Shown: piece by piece, positions 12,230 through 22,061 of the stretch
How the letters are laid out: each line of letters opens with the position of its first letter
How positions within the stretch are numbered: the first letter of the stretch is position 1
Assembly (NCBI GenBank): GCA_029783825.1
Contig: JAREIK010001332.1
Coordinates: 3,334,314-3,398,313 of the forward strand
Length of the DNA: 64,000 nt
DNA from: Sapria himalayana
Lineage: Eukaryota > Streptophyta > Magnoliopsida > Malpighiales > Rafflesiaceae
Reading direction: 5' to 3'
Program-made: the position numbers and the translations under genes
Notes under the pieces: generated by a model
Told to the model about the DNA's origin: nothing
Databases searched by the model: none
What the model saw: the letters and a program-made list of their open reading frames with translations, nothing else

Positions 12230-14130
12230 TTATGAGTCAAAGCTCTATAATTAGGCCAACCCCTCTTGACATAAAAATTGAAAGAACTAGAAGAGCCATT
12301 GTTAGATAAATAGCATATAAAGAGCATATAGAGGACACTAGCATTTATAGAAAGACCCAAGGAAATAATTAGAAAGTTGTCAAATAACCCATTCAATACC
12401 ATACCGTGGGGGATTATTGGAAGTTTATGGTAATGTATAATTATTTTGAATTTTTTTGAAACTACTTGAAGTCAATTACTTTTAGTTGAAGCTGAGTCTA
12501 ATAGTCATAGTTCAATGGCACCAGTATATTAGAAAGGCATCCAAGGATCCTAATGGATATGTCATAATAATTTTGGAGCTATGCAAAATAGTGAAAATGA
12601 ATGAAATTAGCTCTGACACAATAAAGTTATGATTATTTTTATTTTTATTGAGTAGTAAGGCATGTAGTTGATTCCAATATTTTCCTCGATATTCAATTGA
12701 GAGTTAGAATAAATTAGTGATGATCTTTCTTACTAAATTTTTCTCACCTCAAATTATATTTCAACTATATAGTGAGTTAATCCAATTCTGGCATAAGGTA
12801 ACATGAGAATTTATATGATGCTTAAGACCTTTTTAATTAGTTGTTAAAAAGATGTCCTCAATACAAATTTGAGTTGTGGTTTCAAGCCCAAACATTTTAT
12901 AATGAGTTGAATTATATGATAGGGTGCATGGTTGATGTGGGTGTTGGAGGGTCAATAATGAATAAATTATCAATGGAGGCATATCACTTGTTTGTGGAGC
13001 TAGTGAACAATAAATACCAAACTTTAAAGAAGCGTTTATTTGGGAGAAGACAAGCTAGTATAATAAAGTTAGATCGGTCACTACCATTGAATAGAAGATG
13101 GAAGCTCTCTTATTGAAGCTTGATACATAAGAAGAAAAGGGAAGAATGTCAGAAAAGAAATTAATAATTTACATCAATCTAAAATCCAAATTGTTGGACT
13201 CTAATCCCATTTATTGAATGTGAGAAGCCAACAAAATAGAAATCAAAGAGTATGTGTTCTGGCCCAACAATAATGTCCTAATGCATTACCATCCAAATGT
13301 GAGAAATCATGATAATTTTTTATATAAAGGCTATGAGAGTAGGTTATAGCATATCGAACAATCCTTTAGAAATATTGGAAAGAAAGAGATAAGCTATACT
13401 AATCAAAGAGGCGGTAATTTTAATTGCCAATTGACATAGAGAATAAAAGCCAAATTTAGATGAAGAGATACAAGCTATCCTAGTATAATTGAAGAGAAAA
13501 ATGATACCCAAGATAATCAGATGGAGGTGCTTAAAGTGAGAATGAATGAAATGAGTTTGATGATAAAAAATATCGAGCATAGCTTTAGTCAGTTGGCATT
13601 ATTAATGAAAGGAAATGAATAAATAAACTACCAAATGATAGAAGTAAATCCAAAAAATTATTCCATAATATTACTTAGAAGTAGAAAGGTACTATTGAGG
13701 CATTCAGAGCAAAAATATTCTAAAACTTTGGGGTAATAGTGTTGTGATTTTTCCACTAGATGCAATTTTAGAGCTACAAGAGTATTTTGAAAAAGAAGAT
13801 TCTTGAGCTTTTGGGAGTAAGGTCAAAACTTCTTCAAAAGATGTAGCTTAGCCTAAAATTCTTCAAGAAGCCATGATCACAACTGAATAGAATTGGAAAG
13901 ATGATAGATATGATGCTATGATACCTAGCAAAATTGTGACTCCAAAAGAATTACAAACCTGGGTTTCACCCAAAGATGAGAAAAAGGGAAACCTGGGGAT
14001 ATAGGAGTTAATGAAGCTTACCGAAAGTCATGAAGAGGAAAAAATAAAATATAATAAAGTTAGAGGTGAGTTTCCGATGAATCTTCTACTTCTTCAATGA
14101 ATTAGGAAGGAGAAATTGAATGAACACTTT
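12230..14130 (+). pseudogene. Athila-type gag (broken)
   Basis: The order fits Athila gag: SQSSIIRPTPLDIKIE (about 12,233), FNGTSILERHPRI (12,510), SWNKLVMIFLTKFF-like sequence (12,705-12,745), LLVKRCPQYKFELWFQAQTFYNEL (12,838-12,910) and MIGCMVDVGVGGSIMNKLSMEAYHL (12,919-12,990). The last segment is an open frame of 91 codons at 12,841-13,116. Gag forms the particle that packages the RNA. Multiple stops and frame shifts separate the blocks, so no product is expected. Confidence 0.7.
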
Positions 14131-14329
14131 GAAATGTTTTCAAATATATTCTATAAGTTAGAAATAAACATACTATTTGCTGAAGGTCTAGCCAAATGCT
14201 AAACTATATTAATTTTATGAAAGGCATGATAAGCAGTAAAAGAAAATTGGAGACATATATGACTATGAATATGAACGAGAAGTATAGTGCAATCATTCAA
14301 AGAGAAACTTCCAAAAAAAATTAAATGAT

Positions 14330-14575
14330 ATTGAAAGCTTTACTATAGTAATCAGACTATCAAGCACTTAGATAGAATCATCAAACACATATCGGTCAAG
14401 GTGAGTACCTTTATTTTTCTAATAGATTTCATTATATGAGATATTGTGGAAGATAGTTATGCATTATTAATATTGGGAAAACTATTTTTGGACATGAGAT
14501 GATACCTTATTGATGTCAAGAAAGGGTAGTTCACTCTCTGTGTCAATGAGAAACAAATAAATTTATATTTATAAT
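14330..14575 (+). pseudogene. Athila-type protease fragment (broken)
   Basis: Translation gives KVSTFIFLIDFII (14,399), then ALLILGKLFLDM (14,461) and LIDVKKG-FTLCVNEKQ (14,510-14,555), which follow the order of the conserved block after the active site in Athila proteases. The DLGAS active-site region itself is not recognisable. This is the last coding relic of the element; 14,576-15,360 shows only an adenine-rich, lysine-coding-like composition with no recognised domain. Confidence 0.6.
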
Positions 14576-15624
14576 AGGTTATCTTTATACAATGATGAAA
14601 ATAGCTATTGGAGAATTGACAATCTTCTTTTGTAATGCAATATAATTAAAAGTTGATTTTCGGTGGAAAGATTTGGTAGAAGACAGTTGGCTTGATGAAG
14701 ACAAAGATTATAAAATAAAAAAACAACTTTGAAATTGTTATAGCAATGAAGACAAAGAATATAACGAATTATATTAGAGTTGTTAAAATAAAATAATAAA
14801 TGAAGATGACTACTATGAGATCATGACATTCTTCAAATAATGACCTATGAGAAGTCTTATGTTGATATCTATAAGGAAACTGAGGCATCAATGGATAAAG
14901 ATAAGAAGGCTAGAGAGATATCATGGAGGAGCAGATCAAAAAAAAAACCATTGTTGTTCCTAGCACTGAGGCTTTAGAAATACAAAATTAATTAGTTTAT
15001 TAGAAGCTAAATGACAAGGCCACAGCTATACACAATATCGTGACCTTGGAGATACACGAAGAAAAGGATAAGAAAAAGCTTCAAAACAAAGTTACAACTT
15101 CAATTATAGCTATGAGAATTTGGTGTTATAGGAAGAAAATGGAAAGGAAAAGCTTATAGGGCCAATGTAGAGGAGAAGAAAGAGTTGCAACATTCACTAA
15201 AGTCATTTTATTAAAAAATAAAATAGCCTAACAAAAAAGTATAGCTAAAGCAAGAATGGAAGAAAAGACCAACAAAAATGAGGTAAAACAATATATTAAG
15301 AAGACAAATTGGACATATGAAATCCTTGAATGAGTAAAAGTAGTTTTGATGGTCTAGCTATAGACATTAAACATAGCATTGCTTAGGAGGCAACCCAATA
15401 ATTATTTTTCATATGTGTGATGTAATAAATACTTATATACCCCACATATATATATGTACACATCCAATGATCTACAAATATAGCTATGAACTCAAACTCA
15501 ACAACAATTTTCAAAATGTCCACTTGAAATTTTCACTATTTGTATTTTATAGACCCCACAACAATCAAAATGATTTGACATATAAAACTCAAGAAAGATA
15601 ATTGCATATGCTACAAGTTCTAGA
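14576..15624. other. Non-coding tail of the Athila-like element
   Basis: Adenine-rich on the + strand, with no recognised protein domain. A run of AAG/AAA-rich codons gives short lysine-rich frames without family resemblance. The motif GGAGGCAACCCAATA at 15,390 is the only recognisable element landmark, and it lies where Athila elements carry it, shortly upstream of the 3' LTR. Confidence 0.5.
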
Positions 15625-15887
15625 CAGTGACATGACTATATTAAAAAAATGAGAAGTCATGCACCACTCTATGGCCACTTTCCAATGCTATGACCCTTTA
15701 TTGATGATAAAAATACCAAGACATGATGTCGTGGTCCTTTCATAGTATTACAAATTTGTGTTACATAGACATTAGGCACAAGTCATGATCATTGTCAGTG
15801 TCATGACTTTGTGTTATAGAAAGATTAAGATATAGACTAGAGTCATAATCATTGGCAATGTCGTGCCTTGTGTTATAGAAAGATCAA

Positions 15888-16845
15888 TGTTAGAATTTCT
15901 TATCTCTCGATAGTGATTATGTAAAATTATTGGATTATGCATAAATATAAACAATGCACACCGTAACAATCAAACACTAGTTTTAACTTGGTTCACTAGT
16001 CATTCAACATGACTAACTACGTCCACTAGAAACGTACTTAGCACTTATAGATTAATAACCAAATATTATAGTAGAGGGGTCAAACAGTTTGGGCAGCTAG
16101 GGCCTGGCCCGAAGCTTGGCACAACATGCTATAGTACCATGTTCTGACCAATGCCGGGTGGACCCTCAGCACAAATCATGTCGTTCCGTGCCTAGGGTAT
16201 TTGGTTCGTGTGTCATGCTGGGCACAACACAGGTGCCTGGCACATGGGCACAGTACAAGTGACCATGCACCAAGCAATGCTTGAAAAAAGGATGACAAGG
16301 TGATGCTTGATGGGCGATGACTCGGCACACCCAACGGGCAATGGCAGTGCTGTGCCCGAAACCTTAATTCCCTAAAAAAAGGCTCGACCCAAACTAGCCT
16401 GAATCGGCCGGAACCTGGGCAGATTTCAAGCTATGAGAGATGCCAGCCTATCCTCCGAAGAATTGTGTTGTGCCTGGCATGGCACACCAGCTCGGTTGGG
16501 CCCGAAAAAAATAGGCCAGGCCAGCCTGACCTGGCTCGTTTGACACCTCTAGTTACAGTACAAAATCACAGAGAGAGGGAGAGAGACAAAGAAAAGAGCA
16601 TGCTGAATAAATTACGCATACAATGAATTTATAGGTAAAACTAATAAGGTTCCTATAAATGGAACAGATCAAATCAATAGAGTGGATCAGGTCATGCTCT
16701 AGAAATTTTTTCGGTAAGACCCTCCTTATTATCTTAGTGCCATGTGACCAATCTATCAGCATATCAATACATGTACCTTTAAAATAATATAGAGAAATAA
16801 AAAAACAAATGGTTAAATAGATAACAAAATAAATTATCGACTACA
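15888..16845 (+). mobile_element. Solo LTR with 5-bp target duplication ATCAA
   Basis: Starts TGTTAGAATTTC and ends GACTACA, and is flanked on both sides by ATCAA (15,883-15,887 and 16,846-16,850). The host sequence on both sides (TTATAGAAAG|ATCAA ... AGATGCAAACTAGAG) is continuous with the uninterrupted 5' LTR near 10,455, which confirms the insertion. The interior contains TACAAAATCACAGAGAGAG, a phrase typical of plant copia LTRs. Without the MITE inside it the LTR is about 0.47 kb. The orientation is assumed. Confidence 0.8.
16072..16551. mobile_element. GC-rich hAT-like MITE inside the solo LTR
   Basis: Opens TAGAGGGGTCAAAC and closes CTCGTTTGACACCTCTA, the terminal inverted repeat of the TAGAGGTGTCAAA family. 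The interior is GC-rich and full of GGCAC/GTGCC words with no coding capacity. TTATAGTA and TTACAGTA at the two junctions agree at seven of eight bases, but overlap the terminal TA/TAG, so the exact boundary is ambiguous by two bases. It is the youngest layer of a three-level nest: MITE in solo LTR in Athila-like LTR. Confidence 0.75.
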
Positions 16846-18345
16846 ATCAAGATGCAAACTAGAGTCATAGTCATTTTCTAGAGTTGTGATCTCAAGCCAA
16901 AGAGTTGAAAGCTAAAGTTGTGATATTTTCTCAAAAGTCATGACTTTCTACTTAGAGTAATATAAGGTTGCTCGAGTAAAAAATCGAAAGAAAAAAAAAA
17001 TGGAAGATCTCTCACTTTTCTCTTCTTCTCTCTCATACAAAAAGTAAAGCCATGAAAACAATCAAATATTAGGAATGAATTTCATACTTTCTAGGGGTTC
17101 CATAAGTAAGTAAGAGGTGCAAGATCAATACTAATTCCTAGAGTTGGGAGGCACAACTTTCAAAGCCCCCCTTCTATAGAAATTGATTTGGAAATTTATA
17201 CCAAACTAATGTGAATATAGGATTTGTGTAAATTAAGATATGTAATGTGAATTGGGTTTATAATTAATGTATAATTATGTTAGATTTATTTTATGTCATG
17301 GATATTGATAGATGATAATTAAATAGAAATTAAACTAGGATTTCAACTATTTGTAAGTTTGTGTGAAATTGTAGTAGTGGATGATGATAGGTAAACTATG
17401 AAGCTCACTCGTGCATATGGTAGGAAAAAAATTAAAACCCTTCTAATTATGATGAATGTAATAAACCTATATGTTAAATCCCAAATTTTAGGTATGTTAA
17501 TATTTGTAACTATCTTAAAAGAACTAGTTCTCAATTGAGATGCATATTACATATAATATTCTCTCATGGGATTCTTTAGTGTGAGAGTTACGTCATCATC
17601 GAGAAGGATGGTGATAAACAATCCTCAATATGTATGACTATGTTGTGACTAACAAAGTGGTGACAACTTTTGTGAGTTACTTTGACTTGTAAGATTTCAA
17701 TTAGTGAAACTTAAGGAAAATATATGTTAATTAAGAAAGTATGATGCTTATGAAGCCAAAAATATAAATGATTAAGAACTATATTAACTTTTGGTCTATG
17801 TGATGTTTGAGGCTAGAAAATAAAAGTTTGCAAATAAAATAACTATCAAAGATAATTAATGAAATTGACTAAAATGTATGAGATTATAAATAATTTTTGA
17901 GCAAGTATGAATTATTATCCTAGTGGTGACATGCCAAGGAGGTAACTATTTGGAGGTTACCATTGGGATAGACTCAATGATGATAACTACCTTGTATGCT
18001 ATTAGGGTAGATAGTTATTACATGATATCCCAACATTCATTATATATCCAATATAATATGAGTCAAATAACTTAAACATTATTACATAGATTAAATAAAT
18101 AAATTATGAACCTATAATTATTAAACAATCTAAATATATATTTTATTAAAAATAAGTTGTCTCATTATTAAATAACTAAATTGTAGATACAATTTCTCTA
18201 AGATCAATATTTGGATGAAAGTTTGTTTGACAACTTGTACCACCCATGTACTTATGAATCTCAGTTGATGATATACTCTCATTACTAATGAGCATTTGGG
18301 ATATTGTTTAACTGATAAAATTAGGTGGTATAACAAACTCACAAT

Positions 18346-19836
18346 AATATGAAAATGACTTTTCTATGAAATACTTAGGCTCCATCATGCAAATTATTGG
18401 AATGAACATCATTCAAGATAAGTGTTGTGACTTTGCTTGAGTGCTAAAACTTATAGTTATTGACATAATCCCAAAACCTAGTTGAGCTATGGTCTCCTAT
18501 CCAACATAGCTCTGCAAGTATATGAGTCTCACAAGTATTAAAGAGAATATTAAGTCTAAATATTGTAACTACATAGATTATTTTGATGATTCAATTAATG
18601 AACAATGAATCAATAACTATATGAGTTGAATGGATATACTTGGTCTTTGGAAATATACTCAGACTCTAAGGTTGGAAAACGTACTTATGCATGATGATGC
18701 TTCTCATTATCATGTTTAATTATTGGATGAATAGTGGATTAGTGTGGAAATGTTCATGTGCCATCCTGGTATATAAGGTGATTATCATATGTTGGATTGT
18801 CACTATCAAGGATGATATTCTTATATTTGTCAATTTAGTATTTTAAGACTGAAGAAACATGTCATTTTGTGCAATGGTCATTTGTACATTTACATCCTTC
18901 TAGGCAATATATCAATTATCATTGATGATTAATCTGAGTATGTGCTGTTATTCTTTAATCTCTAATTATTTCAAAGATACGATATAATATGATACTAATT
19001 ATATTTGTCATTTCTACTTCATAAGTATTATATTCACAACAATTATGTTAGGTATGTAATAATTCAAAATTTAATTCGATAATGTTTGTTGATCAGGGTT
19101 ATTTTATTATAATCATATGTTTGTAAATGTTATGGGAAGAGACATACCTTAAACTTAGTTTGACCGGACTACCTTCATCCATATGTTCATAATTCCAAAT
19201 AGATGTGAGGAGGATGATGACACTATAGTGGATTAGCATTGTCAAACCAATGTCTCAGTATTATTTATATTCTTAAACTCAACTAAACATTAATTTCTAT
19301 TAAAACCATTCTATTTGATTTCCTTTATTTTTAAGATTTAAATTATTTAAATATAAATAATAATATACATAATCATAATTACTTTAATGCAAGTCAATAA
19401 ATTTTGATTTAATAATAAAATCAAAATATTCGATTATAATTAAATTAACTATTCTAATAATATGTATATATATATATATATTCTAAATAAACAAAAACTT
19501 TAAGACTTTTTTTAATACTTCTAGATAAGACTACGAAAAGGATCACAACCTTCATAAAATCTTGAGCTTCTAATGTAAATTATTTTGCATAATAATTTAC
19601 ATTAATTATAATTCACATTATTATAAAATTATAATATACTCACTTATTCAAAATATATTAAATTTTTTTTACTCATCATTAATTAAACTCTTCATATTAA
19701 GATTACAGATACTCATTAATTGAATCAAATTACTGATAATCCAATTCAATTATCCTCGATACTTTCTACTATACTTATTTGAATTGCAGGATTAAAATCC
19801 ATCAGTAGGGGTTGATAATATTAAAACTTATAACAA
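18346..19836. repeat. AT-rich repeat block, second copy of the window-start repeat
   Basis: 18,770-19,260 aligns in the same orientation with 1-720. The preceding part (18,361-18,770) contains LTR-like phrases such as CCAAAACCTAGTTGAGC. No coding potential is visible on either strand. 19,440-19,490 includes a short TA microsatellite. The rest, to 19,836, shows nothing recognisable. Confidence 0.4.
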
Positions 19837-19859
19837 TTAATACTCATCATATGTTTGAT

Positions 19860-20420
19860 AAAGAAAACTAAGAAACAAAAAAAAAAAAGAAAAAAGAAAA
19901 TAAAGATAAGAAATAGAAGAAATAGAAACAAAGAGAAATAGAAAAAAGAAAAGAAAAAGAATAGATAGAAGAAAGAGAAAAAAAGAAAGAGAATAAATAA
20001 AATAAATAGAAAAAAGAGAAAAATTAGAAGAACGAGAAGAACGAGACGAACGATACGAATGAGAAGAACTAGAAAAACGAGAAGAACGAGAAGAACGAAA
20101 AGAACGAGAAGAACGAAAAGAATGAGAAGAACGAGAATAACGAGAAGAACAAGAAAAACGAGAAGAATAAGAAGAACGAGAAGAACATGAATAACAAGAA
20201 AAATGAGAAGAACTATAAGAATAAAAATAACGAGAATAATGAGAAGGACGAGAATGACGAGAAGGACTAGAAGGACGAGAAAAAAGAGAAAATAAAGAAA
20301 AAAAATAAAGAAAGAGATAAAAAAAGAGAAGAAAGAGAATCAATCAAAGAAATAGTAGCGAGAGAAGAAATAATAAAAATAAAAGAAAAATAAGAAATAG
20401 AATAAAAATAAGAAAAACTA
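19860..20420 (+). repeat. Purine-rich tract with 9-bp GAAGAACGA repeat
   Basis: About 560 bp in which the + strand is overwhelmingly A and G. The core, 20,030-20,290, is a degenerate array of the nonamer GAAGAACGA with variants such as GAGAAGAACGA and GAAAAACGA. On the opposite strand it translates to a Ser/Arg/Phe-rich frame of 168 codons that is an artefact of the repeat, not a protein. Such polypurine tracts can form triplex DNA or seed microsatellite expansion. Confidence 0.85.
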
Positions 20421-20659
20421 AAAATTACGAGGTAAGCACCATTTTAGAATAATTTTAAAATTTATTTTATATAAATATATTAAAACTAAAAAGCTAAATT
20501 TTATAGTTTATTTTCCTTTTTTTTTACTTAGCACAATAAAACAAATGAATGTGAATTAGATTTGTGAGTGACTGTTCAAAGCCATGCCGTTGTCATTGAA
20601 TTATTTGGATGTATGTTTTTGTATAACATAATTATCGAGTTACGCCCAACTAACAAATA

Positions 20660-20865
20660 GAGTTTTGTACGAAAATAATCTATTTTAAATAAAATATCCA
20701 AAATATAAAATTGGTTTCAAAAATATGCCCAAACTAGTGCATCTGGAATAGCGTGGCAATTACTATCATTGTGAACAGCAACCATTGTCACGCTATTTAA
20801 TTTTAAAAATTAGAGGTCAGCATTCACAATGCCGAGTATTAAATTTTTAAATTTTTCAAATGCCA
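20660..20865 (+). repeat. Left terminal inverted repeat of the MULE
   Basis: Starts GAGTTTTGTACG and is the inverse of the right end (32,605-32,792 joined to 33,570-33,586): GAGTTTTGTACGRAAATAAT, TTAAATAAA, AAAATATAA, TGGTTTCAAAAATATG, ACTAGTGCAT and AGCGTGRCAAT match in order. Length is about 205 bp. The flanking nonamers (TAACAAATA at left, ATAAATCAA at right) are not identical, so a clean 9-bp target duplication is not seen. Confidence 0.8.
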
Positions 20866-21097
20866 GCATTAGGAATAATGGCTATTTAATTAAACCAATG
20901 ACCATCATTCTCAATGTTGGTTATTGAATTTTAAAAATTTTCAAATGCCGGCATTGTGAATAATGGCTATTTAATAAAACCAATGGTCGTTGTTCACAAC
21001 GCCAGCTATTAAATTATAAAAATTTTCATATGTCGACATTGGGAACGATGACTATTTAATTAAACTAATAGTCGTCGTTCACAACGCCGGCTATTGA
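20854..21097 (+). repeat. Three subterminal tandem units of about 84 bp in the left MULE arm
   Basis: The phrase TTTTCAAATGCCRGCATT recurs at 20,854 and 20,938 and in diverged form (TTTTCATATGTCGACATT) at 21,023, each followed by AATGGCTATTTAAT.AAACCAATG and TTCACAACGCC-like sequence. Spacing is 84-85 bp. Short inverted GCCGGC / GTTGTGAAC words inside each unit suggest local hairpins. Subterminal arrays of this kind are often transposase-binding regions, but that is inference here. Confidence 0.75.
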
Positions 21098-21104
21098 ATG
21101 ATCC

Positions 21105-21846
21105 ATTCCCCAGTTTTTCTGTTCTCCATTTTCTCCCAACAACCCCCACGTTTCTTCCGTAATTTGTTCCACCAGAACATCCTCTCCACCATACTCTACA
21201 GCTGTAAAAAATTCAGCATTTACATAATATATATAAATCTTCATCATTATTCTAAGCATTCACATCTCAAGAGCAAAAAATTAAATTACAGTGTACATAG
21301 ATTCTATAGTGTCCAACTAAAAAAAATATAAAATAAATTAAAACAACATCTAAAGGTAACACACAAACACCCTGAGTTCTAATCATCCAACAAATACATA
21401 AGCTTGCTAAACTTCAAATCATATCTATGATGCAGAAATGACAATTTTCTCCTAGGTCCCAAAACAGAGTTGCAAATGCTCCATTTTTCTTTTCTTCATT
21501 TTCACCTAACCCCTAATTTTCTTCAGCTATTTAGTCCACCAGTGGCCTCCTCTTCTCTACCAAACCATGCAACTGCAAAAAATAATACATTTTCATAATA
21601 TATAAAAATATTCATTAGTGTTCTAATCATCCACTTCTCAAGTGAAAAAAATTAAATTACGGGATACATAGATTTTGTTGTGTTCAACTGAAAAAATTAC
21701 AAAATAAATTAAAACCACATCTTAAGCTAACACACACACACCCTGAGTTCTAATCATCCAAAAAATACATAAGCTTGTCAAACTTCAAATCATATCTATG
21801 GTGGAGAAATGAGAATCTTCTCCTATATCCCAAAAAGAGAGTTGTA
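21105..21846. repeat. 371-bp tandem duplication downstream of the PMD frame
   Basis: Two diverged direct copies: CCCTGAGTTCTAATCATCCA occurs at 21,370 and 21,741, and ACATAAGCTTG, CAAACTTCAAATCATATCTATG, TTCTCCTA and TCCCAAAA follow in both at a constant offset of 371 bp. It lies between the PMD reading frame and the left MULE terminus, so it is probably 3' untranslated or subterminal sequence of the element. No frame is conserved between the copies. Confidence 0.8.
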
Positions 21847-22061
21847 GGTGCCTCTAGCCCTTTTCTGTGCAACAAAATCTATACCCTCATTTCTATTTCA
21901 ATTAAAACACATAAAACATCACGTGCAACAAAAAATAGATAATCATGTTTACTAAAAAGACTTGAAGAAGATAAATTTAACACGCACTCGACTTCAGAAA
22001 GAATTGTGTCCGAGAATTTCTTGGATAATCAGAATGAACAAGCACTTTCAGAGGAATTGTG

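Larger units (their letters stand above)
10275..18345 (+). mobile_element. Athila-like LTR retrotransposon lacking RT and integrase
   Basis: Two long LTRs flank an internal region of about 3.6 kb that carries gag and protease relics only. No RT, RNase H or integrase motif is visible between 14,570 and 15,625, and the internal region is too short to hold them. Just before the 3' LTR lies GACATTAAACATAGC followed by GGAGGCAACCCAATA (15,364-15,405), a sequence I associate with the region downstream of pol in Athila elements. It is therefore a non-autonomous, gag-protease type derivative, now broken. Confidence 0.7.
15625..18345 (+). repeat. 3' LTR of Athila-like element, interrupted by a solo LTR
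   Basis: Matches 10,275-12,010 in order from both sides of the 963-bp insertion at 15,888-16,850: left part 15,625-15,887 and right part 16,846-18,345. Removing the insertion gives an LTR of about 1.76 kb, similar to the 5' LTR. Similarity stops near 18,345, where GATAAAATTAGGTGG and CACAATAATATG correspond to GATAAAATAAGGTAG and GTTATAATAAG of the 5' LTR. Confidence 0.7.

Noticed and set aside
19837..20343. 168-codon minus-strand frame rich in Ser, Arg and Phe, resembling an SR protein
   Set aside because: It is the complement of the GAAGAACGA nonamer and purine tract; the residue pattern follows the repeat and no domain is present.
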